Source: an uncultured Aquimarina sp. (GTDB taxonomy: Bacteria; Bacteroidota; Bacteroidia; Flavobacteriales; Flavobacteriaceae). Taken from it: 64,000 nucleotides of DNA. The stretch is taken from the NCBI GenBank assembly GCA_947500545.1, contig CANMSO010000008.1, positions 186,001 to 250,000 on the forward strand, given 5' to 3'. Position numbers and translations under genes: made by a program. Each line of letters opens with the position of its first letter. Positions within the stretch are counted from its first letter, which is position 1. Positions 9,211 through 20,413 of the stretch are shown here, in pieces. Under the pieces are notes generated by a model, which made no database searches, was not told where the DNA came from, and saw nothing but the letters and a program-made list of their open reading frames with translations.

Positions 9211-10619
9211 CCTAATTCTTTACCTTTTTGAAGCATAAAATTATAAGCAGCATCATGTTCATTTGGTATTTCTCCTTCTAAAATTGCTTCTTTAATTGCT
9301 TCTTTTATAATACCTATTTCACGTGAAGGTTTTATCTTGAAGGTTTTCATTATTTCTTCTCCAGTTACAGGTGGTTGAAAATTACGGATATGATCTCGCT
9401 CTTCTACTTCAACCATTTTTTGTCGTACTGTCTTAAAATTATTGTGGTATTTTTTGAATTTTTTAGGGTTTTTGGTAGTAATGTCTGCCTCACAAAGTGT
9501 CATTAATTCTTCAATATAATCACCCGCATCAAAAACCAGCCTTCGCACTGCAGAATCTGTAACATCTGTTGCAATAACAATAGGTCTAGAACTCATAAGC
9601 ACCATTTTTTGTACAAACTTCATCTTCTCATTTAATGGCATTTTTAGACGTTTAAAAAGCTTAAATACCATTTTAGAACCTACAAATTCATGTCCGTGAA
9701 AAGTCCATCCTACTTTTTTACTAAATTTCTTGGTTGGTGCTTTCCCTATATCATGCAATAAAGCCGCCCAGCGCAACCATAGGTCATCAGTATTTTCTGA
9801 GATATTATCGACAACTTCAAGAGTATGGTAAAAATTATCTTTATGACGTTGTCCTTCAATCTCATCGATACCTTTTAGAGCAATTAATTCAGGAAGGATA
9901 TAGTTTAATAACCCGGTTTTTTCAAGAAGTTTAAAACCAACAGATGGAGTTTCGCTTAGTAAAATTTTATTAAGCTCATCAACAATTCGTTCATTAGTGA
10001 TGATTTTAATACGATCCTTGTTTTCAGTAATAGCTTCTAGCGATGTAGCTTCTATTTTGAAATTTAATTGAGTTGCAAACCTGATAGCTCGCATCATTCG
10101 TAATGGATCATCAGAGTAAGTAATATCTGGTTGTAATGGTGTGCGAATGATTTTCGATTTTAGATCATCTATACCGCTAAAAGGATCAAGTAAATCACCA
10201 AAATTTTCTTCGGATAGATCTAAGGCGAGAGCGTTTATTGTGAAATCTCTTCTATTTTGATCGTCTTCTAATGTGCCATTTTCTACAATTGGGTTGCGAC
10301 TGTTTTCTGAATAAGATTCTTTACGTGCTCCAACAAACTCAATTTCAATTTCCTGAGTTTTAAGCATTGCAGTCCCATAGGTTTTAAATACTTGAACCTT
10401 TGGGTTGCCAGGTAAAAGTCTAGAAACTTCTTGAGCCAATTCAATACCACTGCCAACAGCTACAATATCAATATCTTTGGCAGTTCCCCTTTGTAGTATG
10501 TAATCCCTTACGAATCCTCCAATGACGTAACAATCTAATTCTAAATTTGCCGCGGCTTTGGTAATTGTATTAAAAATTGAGTGTTGTAAGGCTTGTTTGT
10601 AATTTTTTGCTTCCGACAT
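9192..10619 (-). CDS. CCA tRNA nucleotidyltransferase / HD domain protein
   Basis: [31 protein letters not shown] motif [11 protein letters not shown]. Confidence 0.93.
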   Translation of the reverse strand: MSEAKNYKQALQHSIFNTITKAAANLELDCYVIGGFVRDYILQRGTAKDIDIVAVGSGIELAQEVSRLLPGNPKVQVFKTYGTAMLKTQEIEIEFVGARKESYSENSRNPIVENGTLEDDQNRRDFTINALALDLSEENFGDLLDPFSGIDDLKSKIIRTPLQPDITYSDDPLRMMRAIRFATQLNFKIEATSLEAITENKDRIKIITNERIVDELNKILLSETPSVGFKLLEKTGLLNYILPELIALKGIDEIEGQRHKDNFYHTLEVVDNISENTDDLWLRWAALLHDIGKAPTKKFSKKVGWTFHGHEFVGSKMVFKLFKRLKMPLNEKMKFVQKMVLMSSRPIVIATDVTDSAVRRLVFDAGDYIEELMTLCEADITTKNPKKFKKYHNNFKTVRQKMVEVEERDHIRNFQPPVTGEEIMKTFKIKPSREIGIIKEAIKEAILEGEIPNEHDAAYNFMLQKGKELGLIVDS

Positions 10620-10627
10620 GGATCAAT

Positions 10628-11197
10628 TTACTTCCTGATAATTTTTACCGTGCTATCTCCTCCAATTTTAATAATAGAAGAAGGTTTAGCACCTTTATTT
10701 TGTAGCGGCAAATTTACAACATAGTCTACGCCTTCCAAAATGACAGTTGATATTTCTTCAAAGTTTTTTGGAGCAGGTTTGCCACTAATGTTGGCAGAAG
10801 TAGAAACGATTGGTCTTTTTAACTTTCGAATCAATCTTCCGCAAAAAGGATCTCTCACTACACGAATCCCCAACGTATTGTCATCTGCAATTATATTTTC
10901 GGCGACACGTAGCGGCCTGTCATAGATTATTGTAGTAGCTTTTGTTGCATATTTCAGGATATCATATGCAACTTCTGGTACTTCTTCTACATATTGCTGT
11001 AACATTTTGAAATCACTAACCAAGCAAATCATAGATTTGCTTTCTGCCCTTTGCTTAAGTTGGTATATTTTGTCTATGGCTCCAGGATTTGTAGCATCAC
11101 AACCAATTCCCCAAACGGTATCTGTGGGATAGAGAATAAGCCCTCCTCTTTTTAAAATTGTAAGTGCTTTTTCGATTTCGACTTGTTGATCTACCAT
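10628..11197 (-). CDS. L-threonylcarbamoyladenylate synthase (Sua5/YciO/YrdC)
   Basis: GGLILYPTDTVWGIGCDATN, KQR..SK, STSANISGKPAP. Confidence 0.92.
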   Translation of the reverse strand: MVDQQVEIEKALTILKRGGLILYPTDTVWGIGCDATNPGAIDKIYQLKQRAESKSMICLVSDFKMLQQYVEEVPEVAYDILKYATKATTIIYDRPLRVAENIIADDNTLGIRVVRDPFCGRLIRKLKRPIVSTSANISGKPAPKNFEEISTVILEGVDYVVNLPLQNKGAKPSSIIKIGGDSTVKIIRK

Positions 11198-11236
11198 AGA
11201 TTGATTTTTTATTTTTAGGATGCCTCAAAATTACTA

Positions 11237-11244
11237 TATATTTG
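11237..11244 (+). promoter_or_regulatory. Putative Bacteroidetes -7 element TATATTTG
   Basis: TAnnTTTG match about 24 nt upstream of the ATG at 11268; no clear -33 seen. Confidence 0.4.
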
Positions 11245-11267
11245 TCAATCTATCTGTATCATAATTT

Positions 11268-12377
11268 ATGAAGGTTTTACACGTATCTGGTGCCCGTAGT
11301 TGGGGAGGTAATGAGCAGCAGCTTTTATACCTAATTGAGGAATTAAATAATTATGGAGTTGAACAATCTCTATTTTGCTATCAAGACACACCTCTATCCA
11401 ATGCTATGAAGGGTTTAAATATTAATGTTATAGCTATAACATTTGAAAAACCTTACAAGAATGGGTATAGGAAGCATCTTAAAAATGCAGTAGAGAAGTA
11501 TCATTTTGACCTTATCCATTTGCATACAAGTGATTCTGTTACGGGATATGTTGTAAGTGACCTTTTGGAAAAATTACATACAAAAACCGTTTTTTCTAAG
11601 AAAGGCGTGAGTAGAAATGTTAGTGTATTAAGTAAGTATAAATACAACTACAAGAACATTCATAAAATTTTATGTGTTTCTGGAGTCGTTTATGACCATT
11701 TTAAAGAAGTACTATATAAGAAAAATCATACTAAACTTTGTGTTGTTTATGATGGAGTAAAAGTTAATGATAAATTAGAAAAACCCGATGCTGACATTAG
11801 AGCAGAGTTAGGCATACCAAATGACATTAAGATCATCGGAAATATTGCTAATCATACAAAGGCCAAAGATTTAGGTACATTAATTAAAACTATTGATGTT
11901 TTGGTTAATCAAAAAAATGTACATGATATACATGTAATTCAAATGGGCGAATTTTCAAAGAGAACTCAGGAGTTTAAGGACATGGTTTCTGACTATAAAT
12001 TAGAAAAACATATATCTTTTGTTGGTTTTAGAAAAAATGCATCATCTTTTTTACCGCAGTTTGATATGTACTTAATGACATCAGAACGAGAAGGAGGGCC
12101 AACAACTGTTTTAGAAGCTTTATATAAAAAAGTACCCGTAGTATCTACTGAAGTTGGAATTGTGGGAGAGGCCATTAAAGATGGAGAAAATGGATTTGTA
12201 ACTTCTGTTGGGGATCATGAGTCTCTTGCCAATAAGCTCGAGATTTTGCTGAATAATGAATCGTTGGGTGAATCTTTTTCTGAACTTTCTTTTCAGAAAT
12301 TCATGAACTCATATACAGCCAAAAAACTTGGAGAAAATACATATAAGGTTTATAAAGAGGTTCTAGGTGTTGATTAA
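11268..12377 (+). CDS. Glycosyltransferase family 4
   Basis: GGNEQQLLYL, DLIHLHTSDS, EREGGPTTVLEALYKKVPVVSTEVG. Confidence 0.9.
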   Translation: MKVLHVSGARSWGGNEQQLLYLIEELNNYGVEQSLFCYQDTPLSNAMKGLNINVIAITFEKPYKNGYRKHLKNAVEKYHFDLIHLHTSDSVTGYVVSDLLEKLHTKTVFSKKGVSRNVSVLSKYKYNYKNIHKILCVSGVVYDHFKEVLYKKNHTKLCVVYDGVKVNDKLEKPDADIRAELGIPNDIKIIGNIANHTKAKDLGTLIKTIDVLVNQKNVHDIHVIQMGEFSKRTQEFKDMVSDYKLEKHISFVGFRKNASSFLPQFDMYLMTSEREGGPTTVLEALYKKVPVVSTEVGIVGEAIKDGENGFVTSVGDHESLANKLEILLNNESLGESFSELSFQKFMNSYTAKKLGENTYKVYKEVLGVD

Positions 12378-13171
12378 AGGTATTGATCCACTCCTTTTTC
12401 GATATAAGTTATTCCCTTTTCTGTTGTTTCTTTTTCGATTATCTCGTTGAGGTGTATGTGGCTTTTATCTTGTTCGTGGTGATAAATATGGTAAGCCAAA
12501 CCTTTAAATTTTAATCGCTTCCCTTTTATTCCTATATTTATTAAACGTTGGATCATCTCACTATCATCAATACCCCAACCGGTAAGTGTTTCATTAAAAC
12601 CATTAACTTTTAGGAAGTCATCACGCCAAAAGGACATGTTGCAGCCCCTTAGTTTTGATGATCTTTTGTCTTCTTTTTTGTATCTATTGGCTAAAAATGG
12701 AATCCTTAAAGTACGTCCTCTTTTTTTGATTCCTTTAGAAAAGAAATAAAATCGGGTTTGTTTTTTCTCAAAAAGGGTGGCTAAGTAATTTTCTTGGATG
12801 TTTACTCGGCTTCCGTAAAGAAAAACTCCTTTATCAGCAAGAGAAAGATGGTCCTTTACAAAATCTTTATGCATAATAATGTCACCATCGATTTCTACAA
12901 TATATTCATATTTCGCACTGGCTATAGCTTTATTCATGATAGCAGGCTTCTGGTTTTTATTGTCTTCATGCCAAACATGATGTAACGGGACGGGGAAATC
13001 CTTTTGCATTTTTTTGATTAATGCACTAGTGTCTTCTCTAGAACCATCATCGGCAATAATGACTTCATCAGGATAATGAGATTGATTTTTTATACTTAAA
13101 AGTAATAACTCTAGGGCTTCAGGCCAATTGTAGGTTGGAGTAACTAAAGAACACTTAGGATATGCTGTCAT
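12374..13171 (-). CDS. Glycosyltransferase family 2
   Basis: PTYNWPEALELLLLSIKNQ..PDEVIIADDGS; track start 13192 is a TTG, the ATG at 13171 is preferred. Confidence 0.88.
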   Translation of the reverse strand: MTAYPKCSLVTPTYNWPEALELLLLSIKNQSHYPDEVIIADDGSREDTSALIKKMQKDFPVPLHHVWHEDNKNQKPAIMNKAIASAKYEYIVEIDGDIIMHKDFVKDHLSLADKGVFLYGSRVNIQENYLATLFEKKQTRFYFFSKGIKKRGRTLRIPFLANRYKKEDKRSSKLRGCNMSFWRDDFLKVNGFNETLTGWGIDDSEMIQRLINIGIKGKRLKFKGLAYHIYHHEQDKSHIHLNEIIEKETTEKGITYIEKGVDQYL

Positions 13172-13255
13172 TGGAAATGATTTACTTTGCAAAGTAACGG
13201 ATTTCTGTGAAAATAATTTTACTTAAACGCTTTCCTTTTAAAAATCTTAAATACC

Positions 13256-13263
13256 TACCTTTG
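13256..13263 (+). promoter_or_regulatory. Putative -7 element TACCTTTG
   Basis: TAnnTTTG match 18 nt upstream of the ATG at 13282, supporting 13282 as the true start of the kinase gene. Confidence 0.4.
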
Positions 13264-13281
13264 CTCATTATTTTTAATAAT

Positions 13282-14061
13282 ATGCCTAATCAATTTAAAA
13301 TACATTCATCCTATAAGTCTTCTGAATCTAAAGTTAAAGAGGCGATACTCAATTTTGAAGGTTATACAGATATTTTGGGTGCTGCAGAACGTAATGTTAT
13401 AAAGATTATAGAGATAGACGGTAGAAAACATACCATAAAATCATTTAAAGTTCCTAATCTGATTAATCAAATCGCATATAGGTTTTTTAGAAAATCAAAG
13501 GCAGAAAGATCATATAGGTATGCGAATAAGTTATTAGAATTAGGAATAAAAACCCCTTTTCCAGTTGCATATGATTTGTATATGACCACGTTTTTATTTA
13601 AAAAAAGTTATTACGTAAGTGAGTTGCAGGAATGTGATTTAACCTACCGAGAATTGGTTCATGAGCCGGATTATCCAGATCATGAGAATATATTGAGGAT
13701 GTTTACAAAGTTTACATTTGATCTTCATGAGAAAGGGGTGCTCTTTCTGGATCATTCTCCAGGGAACACGTTGATTGTAAAAAATGATCTGGGATATGAT
13801 TTTTATTTGGTAGACCTTAATCGAATGAAATTTGAGAACCTGGATTTGGAAACACGCATTCGTAATTTTTCAAGGTTAACACCTAAAAAGGAAATGGTAG
13901 CTGTTATGTCTAATGAATATGCCAAGTTAACAGGAGAGGATGAGTCAATGATCTTTGAAAAAATGTGGGGGCTTACTGAAGCTTTTCAAAAGAAATATCA
14001 TGGTAAAATAGCCTTGAAAAGAAAAATCTTCTTCTGGAGAAAAAAATATAGAGAAGCATAG
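13282..14061 (+). CDS. Lipopolysaccharide kinase family protein (KdkA/InaA/WaaP-like)
   Basis: ORF 13207..14061 with GTG start; ATG at 13282 preferred. Kinase motifs LDHSPGNTLIV and YLVDLNRM. Confidence 0.75.
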   Translation: MPNQFKIHSSYKSSESKVKEAILNFEGYTDILGAAERNVIKIIEIDGRKHTIKSFKVPNLINQIAYRFFRKSKAERSYRYANKLLELGIKTPFPVAYDLYMTTFLFKKSYYVSELQECDLTYRELVHEPDYPDHENILRMFTKFTFDLHEKGVLFLDHSPGNTLIVKNDLGYDFYLVDLNRMKFENLDLETRIRNFSRLTPKKEMVAVMSNEYAKLTGEDESMIFEKMWGLTEAFQKKYHGKIALKRKIFFWRKKYREA

Positions 14062-14067
14062 AACTTC

Positions 14068-14856
14068 TTACTTTCTATTTCTGCGCAGTAACCAAAGTTT
14101 TACATACCTCATGAAAACTGCATACCATTGTACATAACCAATAACTAAACCTGGTACGCCATCTCTAAACCCACTTTGCACTATGTAATGTTTTATAAAG
14201 CCCCAAAAAGGTTTAATTATAAAATGGTAAGGAGTTAGTTTGCCCGTTTTTTTATCGTAATCCTCTGCTTGCCAGGTGGCATACCTATTGAGCTTACTAA
14301 TATATGCATCAAAAGTGGTGTAAGTATTATGATAAAATTTACTTTTTAGCATTCCTACTTTACCTTCTGTAACAATTTCTTCATGAACATGCCTGTTGTC
14401 ATATTTGCATTTGTCCCGATGAAATAAACGAATAACTTTATCATTTCGCCATCCGCTGTAATGTATTCTTTCTCCCATAAAATGATTCATACGCTTTATC
14501 CAATACGCTACGTGTTCATCTTTTTCAGGGTTCTTCAAAACTTCCAAAACTTCTTCTTTAAGCTCAAGGGTTACTCTTTCATCAGCATCTACCAATAATA
14601 TCCATTTATGATTTGCTTGCGGGATTGCCCAATTTTTTTGAGAAGAAGGATAATCGAATACTCTTTGGACAATAAAATCTGTATACTCTTTTGCTATTTC
14701 TACTGTTCTATCAGTGCTAAAAGAATCTACTACCATTATTTCATCAGCAAAAGAAACAGATTCTATTACGTCTCTGATATTATGCTCTTCATTATAACAT
14801 GGTATAATTGCGGTAACTTTTTCTCTATGTTCTATATTATTTTCTATGGTGATCAA
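14068..14856 (-). CDS. Glycosyltransferase family 2 (WaaE/KdtX-like)
   Basis: TAIIPCYNEEHNIRDVIESVSFADEIMVVDSFSTDRT, DADERV, HEEI. Confidence 0.87.
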   Translation of the reverse strand: MITIENNIEHREKVTAIIPCYNEEHNIRDVIESVSFADEIMVVDSFSTDRTVEIAKEYTDFIVQRVFDYPSSQKNWAIPQANHKWILLVDADERVTLELKEEVLEVLKNPEKDEHVAYWIKRMNHFMGERIHYSGWRNDKVIRLFHRDKCKYDNRHVHEEIVTEGKVGMLKSKFYHNTYTTFDAYISKLNRYATWQAEDYDKKTGKLTPYHFIIKPFWGFIKHYIVQSGFRDGVPGLVIGYVQWYAVFMRYVKLWLLRRNRK

Positions 14857-14871
14857 AGTTTGAAATGCAAA

Positions 14872-15933
14872 TTACAGGTTTTTGTGTAAAAATTCGCGTA
14901 ACTGATTTGTGAATAGTTCTGGTTTAAAATTAGGATAAAGTTCTATAGATTGTTTTTTTAGTTCCTTCGAATCCTTGTTTATAAAGAGTGCGGGTATGTA
15001 ATCAGCCAAATGAACAGACATTTGTTTTTCTCCATCTTCAAACATATTCCAGTCTTTTTTAACAATCCAAGGGGAAAAAATAGTGAAAGAAGCAATATCT
15101 AATGCTTTGGCCATATTTACCGCTCCTCCTTCGTTACCTACCAAAGCATCACAATGAGAAAGAATTGCAATAAACCCGCGAAGACTCTTTGCAAATACAT
15201 CAAAATGAATATGTTTTTGTGTTTTGTAATTTGTCATATTAAAAATACTGCGTGCATCTTTTTCCTGATTGGGTATGTAATTAAAGAGGATATTAGCGCC
15301 AGATGTAGCAACAATCTCATCAATGACTTTAGCCATATACTCAAATGGTAGTGTTTTTCTCATTTCACTTCCCAAAACACTAATCATTACCAGGGGTTTT
15401 TGCGAATCAATCCCATTTGATTGTAAAAATTCTTTGGCTTTTTCTTTTTCTTCTTCTGTAAGAAATATTTTTGGCTTTATGATTTCAGTGGCAATTCTAT
15501 TTTCTGGAAGAACCAACCGCAGCCTGTTTTCTATTGCTATACTGGCATTTGTAATTGGTTCTGATACTCTATGAATAGTCTTTGTGTAAAAGAACTGTGT
15601 ATACCATTTGTAGAATGATACTTTTTCTGAAGCCCCAGAAAATAAAGTAACAAGATTGCTTTCTAATTTCCCGTAGGCATCTATAACAAGATCGTACTTA
15701 GTTTTCTTTATTTGCCTTAAGAAATGATAAAAAGCAATCTTATTATCTCGATAAACATTTTTAAATTCTATAAGGTTATCAAAGAAGGGGTTTTCGATCA
15801 CCACCGGTCTAGTATTAGAATTTATTAAATAATCAATAGTGGCATTAGGATGCTCCTTGCGTAAAGCTTCACAAATAATTGTACTTGTAAGGACATCACC
15901 TATCATTTTTTGTTGAATGACTAAAATCTTCAT
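14872..15933 (-). CDS. Glycosyltransferase family 9 (ADP-heptose:LPS heptosyltransferase-like)
   Basis: KMIGDVLTSTIICEALRKEHPNATIDYL, GNEGGAVNMAKALDI. Confidence 0.87.
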   Translation of the reverse strand: MKILVIQQKMIGDVLTSTIICEALRKEHPNATIDYLINSNTRPVVIENPFFDNLIEFKNVYRDNKIAFYHFLRQIKKTKYDLVIDAYGKLESNLVTLFSGASEKVSFYKWYTQFFYTKTIHRVSEPITNASIAIENRLRLVLPENRIATEIIKPKIFLTEEEKEKAKEFLQSNGIDSQKPLVMISVLGSEMRKTLPFEYMAKVIDEIVATSGANILFNYIPNQEKDARSIFNMTNYKTQKHIHFDVFAKSLRGFIAILSHCDALVGNEGGAVNMAKALDIASFTIFSPWIVKKDWNMFEDGEKQMSVHLADYIPALFINKDSKELKKQSIELYPNFKPELFTNQLREFLHKNL

Positions 15934-15954
15934 GAACTATCAATTAAAATAATT

Positions 15955-15982
15955 GAGCTTGTCTTATTTTTTAGACAAGCTC
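15955..15982 (-). terminator. Hairpin downstream of dapD (10-bp perfect stem)
   Basis: GAGCTTGTCT / AGACAAGCTC with an 8-nt loop; weak U-tract on the minus strand. Confidence 0.5.
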
Positions 15983-16005
15983 TAATCTATATATCAATTA
16001 CCAAA

Positions 16006-16821
16006 TTAAACAGCAACATCATATTCACGAAGCGCATTATTCAAAGAGGTTTTTTTGTCAGTACTTTCTTTACGTTTTCCAATAATTAGCGCGCATGGAA
16101 CATTGTATTCTCCAGCAGCAAATTTTTTGGTATAACTTCCAGGAATTACAACAGAACCCGTTGGAACAACACCTTTTCTTTCTACAGGGGTATCGCCTGT
16201 TACATCTATGATCTTTGTAGAACCAGTTAATACCACATTTGCTCCAAGCACCGCCTCTTTTTCTACTCGAACTCCTTCAACAACAATGCAACGAGAACCT
16301 ATAAAAGCATTATCTTCAATAATTACTGGTGCCGCTTGTAAAGGCTCTAATACTCCACCAATACCTACACCTCCACTAAGATGAACATTTTTTCCAATCT
16401 GTGCACAACTTCCTACAGTAGCCCAAGTGTCTACCATAGTACCCTTATCCACATAAGCGCCAATATTTACATAACTAGGCATCAAAATTGTGCCAGGAGA
16501 AATATAAGCTCCATGACGAGCAACGGCATTAGGAACTACTCGAATTCCTTTAGCTTCATATCCTCTTTTTAAAGGGATTTTATCATGGTATTCAAAAATA
16601 CCTGCTTCCAGGGTTTCCATTTTTTGAATAGGAAAATATAATACGACTCCTTTTTTTACCCACTCATTCACTTGCCAGCCATTATCAGTTGGTTCTGCCA
16701 CTCTTAATTCACCGGTATCTAGTAAATTAACTATTTCTCTTATAGCATTTTGGGTATTTGATTCTTTTAAAAGCTCTCGGTTATCCCAAGCTTTTTCTAT
16801 GGTTTCTTTTAGTTGGTTCAT
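16006..16821 (-). CDS. dapD: 2,3,4,5-tetrahydropyridine-2,6-dicarboxylate N-succinyltransferase
   Basis: Left-handed beta-helix hexapeptides (GAYISPGTILMPSYVNIGAYVDKGTMVDTWATVGSCAQIGKNVHLSGGVGIGGVLEP); start set at MNQLKETIEKAW. Confidence 0.95.
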   Translation of the reverse strand: MNQLKETIEKAWDNRELLKESNTQNAIREIVNLLDTGELRVAEPTDNGWQVNEWVKKGVVLYFPIQKMETLEAGIFEYHDKIPLKRGYEAKGIRVVPNAVARHGAYISPGTILMPSYVNIGAYVDKGTMVDTWATVGSCAQIGKNVHLSGGVGIGGVLEPLQAAPVIIEDNAFIGSRCIVVEGVRVEKEAVLGANVVLTGSTKIIDVTGDTPVERKGVVPTGSVVIPGSYTKKFAAGEYNVPCALIIGKRKESTDKKTSLNNALREYDVAV

Positions 16822-16950
16822 TGACTTAAAAAATTTTGGTAAAGATAATAGCTTAGTTGGAAAAAAGTACGGATAAGCCATATTTTAGGAAACCATTAAT
16901 AAATAGAATGTTTATTTGCTATAATATCATATTTTTGCACAAAAATGTAA

Positions 16951-17361
16951 ATGGCAAGAATTTTGGCAATAGATTATGGAGGGAAGCGATGTGGTATTGC
17001 GATTACTGATGAATCACAAATCATAGCTTCTGGATTAACAACAGTAGATACAAAACAACTATTGTCTTGGCTAAAAGATTATGTGTCAAAAGAAGAGGTT
17101 GAGCTTTTTATCGTGGGAGAACCTAAAAGATTGCATGGAGAGCCGTCAGAAAGTGAAAAGTTAATTAAACCTTTTTTAGAGCAATTAAATAAAGAACTTC
17201 CGGATATTCCAATAAAGAGAATTGATGAACGTTTTACATCCAAAATTGCATTTGATACAATGATCGCCAGCGGAATTTCTAAAAAGAAAAGAAGAGATAA
17301 GGCATTGGTTGATCAAATTAGTGCCACAATTATATTGCAAGATTATTTATATAATCGTTAA
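16951..17361 (+). CDS. ruvX: Holliday junction resolvase RuvX (YqgF)
   Basis: ILAIDYGGKRCGIAITDE, VGEPKRLHGEPS, DERFTSKIA. Confidence 0.93.
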   Translation: MARILAIDYGGKRCGIAITDESQIIASGLTTVDTKQLLSWLKDYVSKEEVELFIVGEPKRLHGEPSESEKLIKPFLEQLNKELPDIPIKRIDERFTSKIAFDTMIASGISKKKRRDKALVDQISATIILQDYLYNR

Positions 17362-17386
17362 ATAATAGAAATTAGAATAACAGAAT

Positions 17387-17977
17387 ATGATTTTACCTAT
17401 TGTAGCATACGGAGATCCGGTATTGAAGAAAAAAGGGAAGGATATAGATAAGGATTATCCTAAACTTGAAGAATTGCTTGAAAACATGTTTGAAACTATG
17501 TATGCAGCTCATGGAGTAGGGTTGGCGGCTCCACAAATAGGCCTTCCTATTCGTTTGTTTTTGGTTGATACAGAGCCTTTTTCTGAGGATGATGGGTTAC
17601 TCGAAGATGAAGCGAATCAACTTAAAGATTTTAAAAAGGTATTTATTAATGCCAAGATTTTAGAAGAAACGGGTGAAGAGTGGGCCTTTACAGAGGGGTG
17701 TTTAAGTATTCCGGATATTCGCGAAGATGTATTCCGTAATGAGACTATCAAGATTAATTATTTTGATGAAAACTTTGTAGAGCATACAGAGGTATACAGT
17801 GGGTTGGTGGCTAGAGTGATTCAGCATGAGTATGATCACATTGAAGGGGTTTTATTTACTGATAAACTATCAACTCTTAAAAAGCGTTTAATTAAAGGAA
17901 AACTTACTAATATTTCTAAAGGAAAAGTTAACGCAGATTACCGTATGCGTTTTCCATTAGCAAAAAAAGGAAGATAA
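17387..17977 (+). CDS. def: Peptide deformylase
   Basis: GVGLAAPQIG, EGCLSIP, QHEYDHIEG. Confidence 0.97.
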   Translation: MILPIVAYGDPVLKKKGKDIDKDYPKLEELLENMFETMYAAHGVGLAAPQIGLPIRLFLVDTEPFSEDDGLLEDEANQLKDFKKVFINAKILEETGEEWAFTEGCLSIPDIREDVFRNETIKINYFDENFVEHTEVYSGLVARVIQHEYDHIEGVLFTDKLSTLKKRLIKGKLTNISKGKVNADYRMRFPLAKKGR

Positions 17978-18053
17978 TTATATTTTTATTTGGATCAATG
18001 TTTGATTTTTTAAAACGAACTACAGATATTTGCCAACTTTGAAAAGAAGATAT

Positions 18054-18473
18054 ATGGGCTTAGACAAAATACTAGCGATTTCGGGGAAACCTGGTTTATA
18101 TGAGTTAAAAACACAAACAAGAAGTGGGTTTTTAGCAGAATCCTTATTAGATGGAAAGAGACTATCAGTAAGCATAAGACATAATGTAAGTATACTTAGC
18201 GAAATCGCAATTTATACCTTTACAGAAGAAGTGCCTTTACGTGAGATTTTTAAGAAAATACAGGATAAGGAAAATGGAGAACAAGCAATCAGTCATAAGG
18301 AATCTAAAAATAAGCTAGAGTCTTATTTTAGTGAGGTTCTGCCCGATTATGATGAGGATAGGGTATATGTCAGTGATATGAAAAAAGTAATCCAATGGTA
18401 TAATATCCTACAATCTAAAGGGATGACCGATTTTTCTGAAACAGAAAAAGAAGCTTCTTCAGAAGAAGAATAG
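18054..18473 (+). CDS. DUF5606 family protein
   Basis: GLDKILAISGKPGLYELKTQTRSGFLAESLLDGKR; ORF track start 18030 is a TTG. Confidence 0.75.
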   Translation: MGLDKILAISGKPGLYELKTQTRSGFLAESLLDGKRLSVSIRHNVSILSEIAIYTFTEEVPLREIFKKIQDKENGEQAISHKESKNKLESYFSEVLPDYDEDRVYVSDMKKVIQWYNILQSKGMTDFSETEKEASSEEE

Positions 18474-18499
18474 GACATACAGATATAACAAAAATTAAT

Positions 18500-18527
18500 C
18501 CCGTCTTTAGACGGGGTTTTTGTTTTT
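18500..18527 (+). terminator. Intrinsic terminator
   Basis: CCCGTC-TTTA-GACGGG followed by a T-rich tract. Confidence 0.85.
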
Positions 18528-18632
18528 ATAAATGTGGTGTGTTCAATGTTAGTTTTTTAACTTATTCTGGAAATATAAATAAGTTACATAAACATTGATT
18601 GATTTTCAATGTATGATTTCATGACTTCTTTG

Positions 18633-18640
18633 TATTTTTG
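18633..18640 (+). promoter_or_regulatory. Putative -7 element TATTTTTG upstream of pyrG
   Basis: TAnnTTTG match about 40 nt upstream of the ATG. Confidence 0.4.
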
Positions 18641-18667
18641 CGCAAAATTTAAATATAATCTTTCTAA

Positions 18668-20320
<1,653 letters not shown>

Positions 20321-20367
20321 TGATTGGCGAGATAATTGACAACAAAAACTAGTAATATATAATCTTG

Positions 20368-20401
20368 AAAGCCTTTCTGAGCCATCAGATAAAGGCTTTT
20401 T
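20368..20401 (+). terminator. Terminator-like hairpin between pyrG and yidC
   Basis: AAAGCCTTT / AAAGGCTTT followed by Ts. Confidence 0.65.
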
Positions 20402-20413
20402 ATACATAATTAA

